Source: JACQFK01 sp964619955 (GTDB lineage Bacteria; Planctomycetota; MHYJ01; JACPRB01). From it: a DNA stretch of 64,000 nt. Positions 17,216-24,152 of this stretch are shown piece by piece. Position 1 is the first letter of the stretch; the number at the start of each line of letters is the position of its first letter. The stretch is from positions 62,001 through 126,000 of the forward strand of contig CAZUJF010000011.1 of NCBI GenBank assembly GCA_964619955.1, written 5' to 3'. Position numbers and translations under genes: made by a program. The notes under the pieces are model-generated. The model ran no database searches. It was not told the DNA's origin and was given only the letters and a program-made list of their open reading frames with translations.

Positions 17216-17461
17216 ATGATGAATCCTCATCCCGCCAAGAGTCACCGCCTCACGGGCGAGGCCCCCAAGCACTGTCCCCACTGCCGCAAGGCCGTGGCGA
17301 AGTCCGAGGTCACCCCCGTGTGGAGCCCCGGGGACGAAGCCGGCATCGACCATCCGGAAACGGGCGTGCTCTACACGTTCGAATGCGGCTGGCGCGCCTT
17401 CCGGGTCGTGCCCGGACGCGAGAAGCTGACGCCCTTCGGCCTGGCCGAGCTCGCGCGCTGA
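17216..17461 (+). CDS. Small conserved-type protein with CXXC motif
   Basis: An 81-aa protein starting at ATG 17216 (preceded by AAGGGG); an in-frame start at 17144 would add 24 basic residues and is less likely. It has one CXXC knuckle (HCPHCRKAV) and a later Cys in FECGWRAFRV, followed by a Leu-Ala-rich tail. I recognise no family. It may be a small metal-binding or redox protein. It stands alone between the bactofilin terminator and the tRNA promoter. Confidence 0.55.
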   Translation: MMNPHPAKSHRLTGEAPKHCPHCRKAVAKSEVTPVWSPGDEAGIDHPETGVLYTFECGWRAFRVVPGREKLTPFGLAELAR

Positions 17462-17469
17462 ACCGCGGA

Positions 17470-17498
17470 TTGACCGGCGCGTCCCGCTCGCGTACCTT
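17470..17498 (+). promoter_or_regulatory. Promoter of tRNA-Val
   Basis: TTGACC (17470-17475), a 17-base spacer and TACCTT (17493-17498). The start site would fall about 6 bases before the mature tRNA 5' end at 17511, a normal layout for a single tRNA. Confidence 0.6.
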
Positions 17499-17510
17499 CA
17501 GCGGCGGAAC

Positions 17511-17583
17511 GGGCCGTTAGCTCAGCGGTTAGAGCATCTGCCTTACACGCAGAGGGTCGGGGGTTCGAATCCCTCACGGCTCA
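17511..17583 (+). tRNA. tRNA-Val (anticodon UAC)
   Basis: A 73-base cloverleaf. Acceptor arms GGGCCGT and ACGGCTC pair with one G-U. The D arm contains TTAGCTCAGCGGTTAGAGCA. The anticodon stem TCTGC/GCAGA encloses loop CTTACAC with anticodon TAC at 17544-17546. The T arm carries GGTTCGAATCC. Discriminator A is at 17583 and CCA is not encoded. Its 3' ten bases lie within the end of the opposite-strand arnD gene. Confidence 0.97.
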
Positions 17584-18488
17584 TCCGCCTTCGCGCGCGT
17601 CGGCGGAATCACGCGGTCACCCCCTCCCTCGAGGCAGACGTCGTAGGGACGGCCTTCCACGCGCCCCATCACCACATTCCGTCTCGGAAGCCCCGTGAAC
17701 GTCGTCTCGGCCAGCGGGGCGACCGGACGGCCGACCCCGTCCAGCAGCGCCTCCAGCGTGTCCCGGTGGGCCAGCCCCTCGGTTTCCGCATGGGCCGTGA
17801 AACAGGCGTAGTCCGGCTGTGCCGCGGAGCGTCGCAAGACCTCGTCGACGAAACGTCCGGCGCTCGTCCGTCCCAGCCATTCGTCGAGGGTCGGCAGCGT
17901 CACGGGAAGCTGGGGAATTTCGTAATTCCTCCCGAGGAAGACGGGGAGGAACGGCGCGCGCCCCCGGGTGTCGCTCGCGTAGACCAGCCGGGCCTGGGCT
18001 TCCAGATCGAGCAGATCATGGGACAGCATCCAGGCAGGCGCCGCGAAGCCCCGGGGGGCGGCGCCCAGGATCTCCCGGTAGCTCTCGAGCATGCGCCGGA
18101 ATTCCTCGCGAAGGCGCGCGCGCGGATACCGGGGCAGGCGGTCCTGCCAGCGCCGGTGATCCCAGCCGTGCAGGCCCACCTCGTGCCCCTCGTCGCGGAT
18201 GCGCCGCAGCAGCCCGGGCATGCCCTTCCCCACCAGCGGCGCCGGCAGCAGCGTGCCGTAGAACGCGGTGGCCCAGCCGTAGGTTGACGGTGCATTCGAA
18301 CGCAGCATCTTCAGCGCGAACGAGGGACGCAGCATCTTCAGCAGCGCCAGCCCCGAGGCATCCGGGCCGAAAGTCACGAAAAACGTGGCCCGGGCGCGGT
18401 GACGGCGGAGGATCTCCAGGATGCCGGGGACCCCGTCGCGGAGCCCGCGGTGCGTGCAGACGTCGACGCGGAGCCGGAGCGGGGTCAC
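17574..18488 (-). CDS. arnD: 4-deoxy-4-formamido-L-arabinose-phosphoundecaprenol deformylase
   Basis: A 304-aa polysaccharide-deacetylase-family protein, close in length to E. coli ArnD (296). It matches that protein along its length: LRVDVCTHRGLRDGVPGILE, the FGPDASG segment, the diagnostic KMLRSNAPSTYGWA, GHEVGLHGWDHRRWQDRL, YASDTRGRAPFLPV, QLPVTLPTLDEWLGR and FTAHAETEG. The metal site is the first Asp plus the paired His. It removes the formyl group from the lipid-linked Ara4N precursor at the inner membrane, the step that commits it to transfer onto lipid A. The start is GTG 18488, overlapping the upstream stop (GTGA). Its stop codon lies inside the tRNA-Val acceptor on the other strand. 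Confidence 0.95.
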   Translation of the reverse strand: MTPLRLRVDVCTHRGLRDGVPGILEILRRHRARATFFVTFGPDASGLALLKMLRPSFALKMLRSNAPSTYGWATAFYGTLLPAPLVGKGMPGLLRRIRDEGHEVGLHGWDHRRWQDRLPRYPRARLREEFRRMLESYREILGAAPRGFAAPAWMLSHDLLDLEAQARLVYASDTRGRAPFLPVFLGRNYEIPQLPVTLPTLDEWLGRTSAGRFVDEVLRRSAAQPDYACFTAHAETEGLAHRDTLEALLDGVGRPVAPLAETTFTGLPRRNVVMGRVEGRPYDVCLEGGGDRVIPPTRAKADEP

Positions 18489-19495
18489 CGCCCGGGCGCC
18501 TCCGTGGCGGCCGAGGTCAGCGCCGCCTTCGAGCTGCTCTCCTTCAAAAACCACTCGATGGTCGCGGCCAGCCCGTCGTGGAGAGAGGTCGTCGGACGCA
18601 CCTTCAGAATCGTCTTCATCCTTCCGATGTCCGGCACCCGGCGCGGGATGTCCTCGTAGCTGGCCCCGTAAATCTCCTCCTGTTTGACGAAGCTCAGATG
18701 CTCCGTCGGGTCGCGCCCGAGGATCTCCAGCATCGTCGTGCCGAGTTCCAGGATCGAAGTCTCCCGGTCGTCGCCGATGTTGAAGACCCCGCCCACGGCC
18801 CTGGGCTCGAGGCCCGCCGCCATGGTCCCCCGGACGGCGTCGTCCACAAAGGTGAAGCAGCGCGTCTGTTTGCCGTCGCCGATGATGGTGAGGGGGCCGT
18901 TCCGCAAAATCTGCCCCATGAAGATCGTGATCACGCGGCCGGCGTCGATCTTGTCCAGGCGCGGTCCGTAGACGTTGAAGTAGCGGACCACGCTCACGTC
19001 GAGCCCCATGCGCCGGTACGCCCAGCAGTAATGCTCCCCCGCCGCCTTGGAAGTCGAGTAACACCAGCGGTCCGTGGTGGTGGCCCCCAGCACGCGGTCG
19101 TCCTCCTCCTTCCAAGGCACGTTGGGGTTTCGCCCGTACACCTCGCTGGTGGACGAGAACACCAGGCGCTTGCCGTGCCGGTGGGCCAGGCGAAGCAGAT
19201 TGAGCGTACCCAAGATGTTCACGTTGAGCACGTTGAACGGGTCGTCCACGTAGTGCTCCACGCCCACCACCGCGGCCAGGTGGTAGACGAGATCCGCCCG
19301 GATCACGAACGCCTCGATCGCTTCGGCATCCAGGACGGAGGCCTTGACGTAATGGAAGAGCGGGTTTGCGAGAAGGTGGCGCACCTTGAGGTTCATGCCG
19401 ATGTCCAGCGACCAGACCTCGTCGCCCCGCTTCAAATGCGCCTCCGCGAGATGAGAGCCTATGAAGCCGCCGCCGCCGGTGATAAGGATTCTCAT
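18485..19495 (-). CDS. ArnA-type UDP-glucuronate decarboxylase domain as a separate protein
   Basis: A 336-aa extended short-chain dehydrogenase: GGGGFIGSH NAD-binding loop, FSSTSEVYG, catalytic YSTSK, then VVRYFNVYGPRLDKIDAGRV and IIGDGKQTRCFTFVDDAVRG, which resemble the C-terminal half of E. coli ArnA. That domain oxidises and decarboxylates UDP-glucuronate to the 4-keto pentose used by ArnB. The ArnA arginine proposed in catalysis (near its PSIRN segment) does not align to Arg here (PDIGR), so a UDP-xylose synthase-like or epimerase activity cannot be excluded. Context makes the ArnA role most likely. It starts by ATGA overlap with the formyltransferase gene. Confidence 0.85.
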   Translation of the reverse strand: MRILITGGGGFIGSHLAEAHLKRGDEVWSLDIGMNLKVRHLLANPLFHYVKASVLDAEAIEAFVIRADLVYHLAAVVGVEHYVDDPFNVLNVNILGTLNLLRLAHRHGKRLVFSSTSEVYGRNPNVPWKEEDDRVLGATTTDRWCYSTSKAAGEHYCWAYRRMGLDVSVVRYFNVYGPRLDKIDAGRVITIFMGQILRNGPLTIIGDGKQTRCFTFVDDAVRGTMAAGLEPRAVGGVFNIGDDRETSILELGTTMLEILGRDPTEHLSFVKQEEIYGASYEDIPRRVPDIGRMKTILKVRPTTSLHDGLAATIEWFLKESSSKAALTSAATEAPGR

Positions 19496-20376
19496 GTCGG
19501 ATCTCCCAAACGATCTCCCGCCTTGAGGACCGGAACAGCGGCCGGTCCGTCCGTCCAAGTCATGTGTTCGATGCGGTACGCCCCGTCGCCCGTGGCGACG
19601 ACATCGGGCTGAATCAGTCTTCCCGGTTCCCCGGCGCCCGCCACCGGCGCTCCGGACCAGACCATGAGCCGGCGGCCGCGCGCGCTGGTGAAGGCCCCCG
19701 GGAAGGGATCCGTGACGGCGCGCACGAGCCCGTCCACCCTCCAGGTGGGCTGGGCCCAGTCGATGCGCCCGTCCTCGGGACGGCGCCGGCCCCGGTACGT
19801 GGCCTTGGCCGGGTCCTGGGGGATTCTCGGGGCGCGTCCCTCGCGGATCGCCGGCCAGAGTTCGCGGAACAGGAGCCGCGCCTCGACCACCGCACGATCG
19901 AAGAGCGTCTTGGCGGTGTCCCGCGGCCCGATCCTCCACCCCCGCTGACCCACGATGTCCCCCGCATCGGGCTCCTTGACCATGTGGTGCAGCGTCACGC
20001 CGGTCTCTTTCTCTCCCTCGATCAGCGCCCAGTTGAGCGGGGCGCGTCCGCGCAGCCGCGGGAGCAGCGAGCCGTGCAGGTTGAGCGCCCCCAGCGGCGC
20101 CTGCCGTAGCAGCCTCGTCGGGATCATGTTCCGGTAGTAGCAGGACAGGATGAGGTCGGGGGCGAGGCGCGCCACCTCGGCCGCCATGTCGGATTCCTCC
20201 CCGAACATCACGGGAAGCCCCGCCGCCGAGGCGCGCTCCGCCAGCGAGCGGAACCAGCGCTTCTCGGCCGGATCGTCGCGATGCGTGACGACCGCGGCCA
20301 CGTCCTCCAATTGCTCCAGAAGGAACTCAAGCCCGCTGCAGCCCATCTCTCCATATCCGAACAGGAGGATCTTCAC
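19492..20376 (-). CDS. ArnA-type UDP-Ara4N formyltransferase domain as a separate protein
   Basis: A 294-aa Fmt-like formyltransferase matching the N-terminal half of ArnA: LNLHGSLLPRLRGRAPLNWA, EKETGVTLHHMVKEPDAGDI, ATYRGRRRPEDGRIDW and VRAVTDPFPGAF. The catalytic Asn, His and Asp (NLH..., DAGD) are present. It uses N10-formyl-tetrahydrofolate to formylate UDP-Ara4N. In E. coli this domain is fused to the decarboxylase; here a stop/start overlap (ATGA) separates them in the same order. The start is GTG 20376, overlapping the arnC stop (GTGA). Confidence 0.92.
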   Translation of the reverse strand: MKILLFGYGEMGCSGLEFLLEQLEDVAAVVTHRDDPAEKRWFRSLAERASAAGLPVMFGEESDMAAEVARLAPDLILSCYYRNMIPTRLLRQAPLGALNLHGSLLPRLRGRAPLNWALIEGEKETGVTLHHMVKEPDAGDIVGQRGWRIGPRDTAKTLFDRAVVEARLLFRELWPAIREGRAPRIPQDPAKATYRGRRRPEDGRIDWAQPTWRVDGLVRAVTDPFPGAFTSARGRRLMVWSGAPVAGAGEPGRLIQPDVVATGDGAYRIEHMTWTDGPAAVPVLKAGDRLGDPT

Positions 20377-21356
20377 GGCGCCCCTCCGTGGATTTTGCGG
20401 ATCACGAAGCGCGGACGCTGCCGGACCTCGCCGTAGATCCGGCCGACGTACTCGCCCAGCAGCCCCATCGAGACGAAGAGGCCGCCCACCATCAGGAAGA
20501 GGACCGCGAAGAGCGTGAAGACGCCGAACTGGCCCCATTGGTCCCCCCCCGGAAGCATGCGCTTGACCAGGATGAAGACCGCCAGCCCCGCGGACGAGAG
20601 CGCCACCAGGGCACCGAAGCCGGACATGAGTCGCAGCGGCAGATACGAAAAGCCGGTCATCAGGTCCATCTGCAGGCGGAGCAGCTGGAGGAGGCCGTAT
20701 TTCGACTCCCCTTGGGACCGTTCGTCGTGATCGACTTCGATCTCCGTCGTTCGTTTCGCGTACATCATCGCGAGCACGGGGATGAAGCTGGAGAGTTCGC
20801 GACACTGGCAAATCTGATCCACCACCCCGCGGGAGTACGCGCGCAGCATGCAGCCGTAGTCCGTCATGCCCCGGGCCGCCCGGTTGCCGCCGCGGGTGAG
20901 TCGGTTCACGACGCGAGACGCGATGCGGCGATACAGCGGATCCTGCCGGTTCCGGCGCTTCGATCCGACCACGTCGTAGCCTTCGGCCATCTTCGCCACC
21001 AGCCGGGGAAGCTCCTCCGGGGGATTCTGCAGGTCGGCGTCCAGCGTCACGATCATGTCGCCGCGCGATTGCGCCAGTCCTGCGAATACGGCGGCGTGCT
21101 GGCCGTAGTTCCGATTGAATTCGACCGCGCGCACCCGCGGATCCGCGGCGGCGAATCCGGAGAGCAGCTCCAGCGAAGCGTCCGAGCTGCCGTCGTCTAC
21201 GTAGACGAGTTCCCAGCTGCGCCCCGTGGACTCCAGCGCCAGGACCAGCCGCCGCTGCAGTTCGGGAAGGTTCCCGGCCTCGTTGAAGACCGGGACCACC
21301 GCCGAGACCTGCGGCACCGCGTCAGGCGAGGATGCGGCGGACGGCGGCGACGACAT
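20373..21356 (-). CDS. arnC: Undecaprenyl-phosphate 4-deoxy-4-formamido-L-arabinose transferase
   Basis: A 327-aa protein (E. coli ArnC is 322). The N-terminal GT2 domain has VVPVFNEAGNLPELQRRL, YVDDGSSDASLELL, FNRNYGQHAAVFAGLAQSRG and metal-site TLDADLQNPPEELP, all typical of ArnC/GtrB. Two C-terminal membrane helices (~235-300) and YGEVRQRPRFVIRK follow. It moves formyl-Ara4N from UDP onto undecaprenyl phosphate. I chose ATG 21356, which has GGAG 9 bases upstream, over ATG 21371; both overlap the end of arnB. Confidence 0.93.
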   Translation of the reverse strand: MSSPPSAASSPDAVPQVSAVVPVFNEAGNLPELQRRLVLALESTGRSWELVYVDDGSSDASLELLSGFAAADPRVRAVEFNRNYGQHAAVFAGLAQSRGDMIVTLDADLQNPPEELPRLVAKMAEGYDVVGSKRRNRQDPLYRRIASRVVNRLTRGGNRAARGMTDYGCMLRAYSRGVVDQICQCRELSSFIPVLAMMYAKRTTEIEVDHDERSQGESKYGLLQLLRLQMDLMTGFSYLPLRLMSGFGALVALSSAGLAVFILVKRMLPGGDQWGQFGVFTLFAVLFLMVGGLFVSMGLLGEYVGRIYGEVRQRPRFVIRKIHGGAP

Positions 21357-22443
21357 CGTCAACGTCTCCATGGGTCATTCCCGGGAACAGCGGAAGCGAT
21401 ACGATCCTGCGACACACGTCTTCGGTCACGGGGAGGCTGCCTTCGGGCAGGCCGTAGAGGGTGCTGCGGTGGACGGCCTCGAAATGCAGGCCCGTCCCGA
21501 TGTTCTCATCCTTCATCCGGCCCATGAACTCGTCGCGGCGCCCGACCAAGACCGTGAAGAGGTGCCAGGCGTGCCGGTGGGGCACGGCCGGCGCCTTCGG
21601 GAGTTCGAGGCCCGGCAGTCCGGCCAGTTCGCTCATGTATCGGGCCGCGATGGCCGTGCGGCGTTCGATGAAGCCGTCGAGCTTCCGCAGCTGGTGGATG
21701 CCCAGCGCGGAGGCGATATCGGTGAGGCTGTATTTGAAGCCGGGCACGACGACGTCGTAGTGCGCCTGCGCCCCCGCGCCGTAGGCCTTCCACGCGTCGC
21801 GCGCCACGCCGTGGAACTTGAACAGCTTGAGGCGCTCGGCGAGACGATCGTCGTCGGTGGCGAGCATGCCGCCCTCGCCCGTGGTCATGTCCTTGATGGG
21901 GTGGAAGCTGTAGATGACCGTGTTGCCGTGTCCGCCGATCTTCCGGCCGCGGTATTCGGTGCCCGCGGCGTGGGCGGCGTCCTCGATGAGGGCGACATCC
22001 TTCCCGGCCAAAGCCCGCAGCGCATCCAAGTCCGCGGGGGCGCCCGCGAAATGAACCGGGACGATCGCGCGCGTCTTCGGTCCGATCAGGCGCCTCACGT
22101 GGGCCACATCGATCTGGCGCGTCTCCCGCTCGATCTCCGCGAAGCGCACGGTCGCCCCCAGCGCCAGGGCCATGTTCGAGGTGGCGGGCCAGGTGAGCGA
22201 GGGACAGATGATTTCGTCGCCCGGCTTCAGATCGAGGGCCCAGTAGGCGCAGTGGAGCGCCGCGGTGCCCGACGACAGCGCCAGGGCGTGTTTCGCGCCC
22301 ACATACGCCGCAAAGTCCTTCTCGAACTGCTGGGTGCGCGGTCCGGTCGTGATCCAGCCCGATCGCAGACAGTCACTGACTTCGCGGATCTCCTCCTCGC
22401 CGATGCTTGGACGGGAAAACGGGAGGAAGGAGGAACGAGTCAT
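21322..22443 (-). CDS. arnB: UDP-4-amino-4-deoxy-L-arabinose aminotransferase
   Basis: A 373-aa DegT/DnrJ/EryC1 aminotransferase very close to E. coli ArnB: SFLPFSRPSIGEEEI, LRSGWITTGPRTQQFEKDFA, PSLTWPATSN, VPVHFAGAPADLDALRAL, IEDAAHAAGT, the PLP lysine in YSFHPIKDMTTGEGG, GFKYSLTDIASALGIHQL, and GTGLHFEAVH. It transaminates the UDP-4-keto pentose to UDP-L-Ara4N using glutamate. Its start overlaps the stop of the ArnT-like gene (ATGA), with GGAGG upstream. It is the second gene of the arn operon. Confidence 0.96.
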   Translation of the reverse strand: MTRSSFLPFSRPSIGEEEIREVSDCLRSGWITTGPRTQQFEKDFAAYVGAKHALALSSGTAALHCAYWALDLKPGDEIICPSLTWPATSNMALALGATVRFAEIERETRQIDVAHVRRLIGPKTRAIVPVHFAGAPADLDALRALAGKDVALIEDAAHAAGTEYRGRKIGGHGNTVIYSFHPIKDMTTGEGGMLATDDDRLAERLKLFKFHGVARDAWKAYGAGAQAHYDVVVPGFKYSLTDIASALGIHQLRKLDGFIERRTAIAARYMSELAGLPGLELPKAPAVPHRHAWHLFTVLVGRRDEFMGRMKDENIGTGLHFEAVHRSTLYGLPEGSLPVTEDVCRRIVSLPLFPGMTHGDVDDVVAAVRRILA

Positions 22444-24038
22444 GGATGAATCCTCGCGAAATACTTGAGCCGTCCGCGGTGATCGGGCACGGAGTCCAGG
22501 ATTTCGAGGGGGATCCCTGCGCCCGCGAGGCGGTCCCGCTGGAAGTCCGCCAGGAGGTAGTGACCGGCCTCGCCCCGGCGAGGCACAAGGGGGCGCTGCA
22601 GATAGAAGGGGTACGCGCCCTCCGTTTCCTCGGGCGCGAGGGAGTAGAGCGCGGCGCCGGCCGGCAGCGCAGCGGAGACGCGCCGGCAGAACAATACCCC
22701 CGCGCGGCCTTCCGCATCCCAGCGGGCGGCCATGAAGAGATCCGTGGCCAGAAACGTGCCCCCCAGCAGTCCGGCGAGCAGGCCCGCGCCCCGGGCAGGA
22801 CCCAGACGCAGGGTCGCCAGGAGGATCGCGATTCCGCCCGTCGCGACGGCACCGCCGAGCAGGGGAAACGAGTCCGCCATCGCGGCCACGCGGTCGGACG
22901 TCCAAAGGGACTTGGGCAGCAACGCCAGGGCCGCGCCCCCGGCGGCAAACAGCGCTCCAAGTCCGGCGAGACCGCTTCGCAGCAGGCGCGGGGCCTCCCG
23001 CCCGCAGGCCTCCAGCACGATGCCGCAGACCGCGGCCATCGGCGGGCAGAAATAGACGACGTAGCTCGGCCGCTTGGCCGAGGAGATCGTGAGGAATAAC
23101 GCGGTGCCCGCCAGCCAGAACAGGGCGAGACGGAGCCCCGGCGCCCCCCGCACCCGCCAGGCGAGCGGCAGGACCAGCAGCCAGGGCAGCAGCAGCGGCG
23201 GGGCGACCCTCGCGTAAAAATGCACCGGACGCTTCTGCTGATAGCCGTCCGAAAAAGCCGACAGGTTCTCCAGCACCAGATTCTGATGGAGGAAGTCCGC
23301 GCCGTTCGCCCGGCCCACGGCCGCATACCAGGGCAGCACGATCAGGAGCATCGCGGGAATGCCCCGTTCGAAGCGCATCTCCTGGAGCAGGCGCCAGCGG
23401 CCCCGGACTAGGAACCAGGCGAAGCCCGCCACCCCCAGGAGCGCGACGGCGATCGGGCCCTTCGTGAGAATCCCCAGCGCCGCGAGCACGTACATCGCCG
23501 CCAGTCCCCGCCGCGCTTCGCCCTCCCGCGGCTCGGCCCAGGCCAGGAAGCGTTCGAACGCGGCGACGGCGAAGAAGGCCGTCAGGACATCAGCGCGGCA
23601 GAGCGTCTGCTGATCCGCGAACGACGGCAGCGTGGCAAGCACGGCGGCCGAGGCAAGTCCGGCCCCAGGCCCCGCCAGGCGCCCTCCGATCAACCCGATC
23701 ACCACCAGCAGGCCGATGCCCGCCAGAGCCGTGGGCAGGCGCATCGCGAATTCCGTGAAGCCCAGCAGGCTGCCCGTCGAGGCGAGCAGCCAGTACGGGA
23801 GCGGCGGGTAGCACGAGAAGGGCACCGTGTTGATGCGCGGCGTGATCCAGTCGCCGGACTCCCGCATCTCACGGGCAGCCTCGGCGATGCGGCCTTCGTC
23901 GATGTTCCAAAGCGTGGTCGTCCCGAGACGAGGAAGAACCAGCGCCGCGTCGAGCAGCGCCAGCACCGCGAGCGCTTTCACGAAGGATGAACGAGCCATC
24001 GGCAAGAAAGCGTAGCGTCGGAAGCCTGAAGGCTTCAT
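22440..24038 (-). CDS. ArnT-like aminoarabinose/lipid A glycosyltransferase (GT83/GT39)
   Basis: A 532-aa polytopic protein. Its first periplasmic loop (LWNIDEGRIAEAAREMRESG, then DWITPRINTVPFSCYPPLPY) matches the ArnT pattern DExRYAEisREMlaSGDWI. About twelve membrane helices precede a soluble periplasmic domain. ArnT moves Ara4N from its undecaprenyl carrier to lipid A phosphates, giving resistance to cationic peptides and polymyxin. It heads the arn operon. ATG 24038 has no SD but follows a TTTAAT box by 9 bases, consistent with a leaderless message; ATG 23999 is an alternative start. Confidence 0.87.
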   Translation of the reverse strand: MKPSGFRRYAFLPMARSSFVKALAVLALLDAALVLPRLGTTTLWNIDEGRIAEAAREMRESGDWITPRINTVPFSCYPPLPYWLLASTGSLLGFTEFAMRLPTALAGIGLLVVIGLIGGRLAGPGAGLASAAVLATLPSFADQQTLCRADVLTAFFAVAAFERFLAWAEPREGEARRGLAAMYVLAALGILTKGPIAVALLGVAGFAWFLVRGRWRLLQEMRFERGIPAMLLIVLPWYAAVGRANGADFLHQNLVLENLSAFSDGYQQKRPVHFYARVAPPLLLPWLLVLPLAWRVRGAPGLRLALFWLAGTALFLTISSAKRPSYVVYFCPPMAAVCGIVLEACGREAPRLLRSGLAGLGALFAAGGAALALLPKSLWTSDRVAAMADSFPLLGGAVATGGIAILLATLRLGPARGAGLLAGLLGGTFLATDLFMAARWDAEGRAGVLFCRRVSAALPAGAALYSLAPEETEGAYPFYLQRPLVPRRGEAGHYLLADFQRDRLAGAGIPLEILDSVPDHRGRLKYFARIHP

Positions 24039-24057
24039 GAGGCGGGGATTAAATGAT

Positions 24058-24129
24058 CTTCATGTCGTCTTCACGTACCACCCGGGCGCGGATGAAGATT
24101 TTTTCGGATTCACTTCACTATCGCTTCAT
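24058..24129. promoter_or_regulatory. Two phased CTTCAY-N5-CTTCAY operators between divergent arnT-like genes
   Basis: Half-sites on the plus strand are CTTCAT 24058-24063, CTTCAC 24069-24074, CTTCAC 24113-24118 and CTTCAT 24124-24129. Each pair has a 5-base spacer (11-base period), and the pairs are 44 bases apart, so all four lie on one helix face. This is the layout of OmpR/PmrA-family direct repeats; PmrA itself uses (C/T)TTAAG-N5-(C/T)TTAAG. The left pair sits at the -35 position relative to a minus-strand TTTAAT -10 (24053-24048). The right pair sits similarly before TACGCT (24141) on the plus strand. Confidence 0.65.
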
Positions 24130-24152
24130 GAGGCACCGTCTACGCTCCGTTG

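Noticed and set aside
18485..20376. ArnA broken by a sequencing frameshift
   Set aside because: The junction is a clean ATGA overlap like the other joins in this operon, and each part has a full-length domain with its own start, so true separate genes are more likely.
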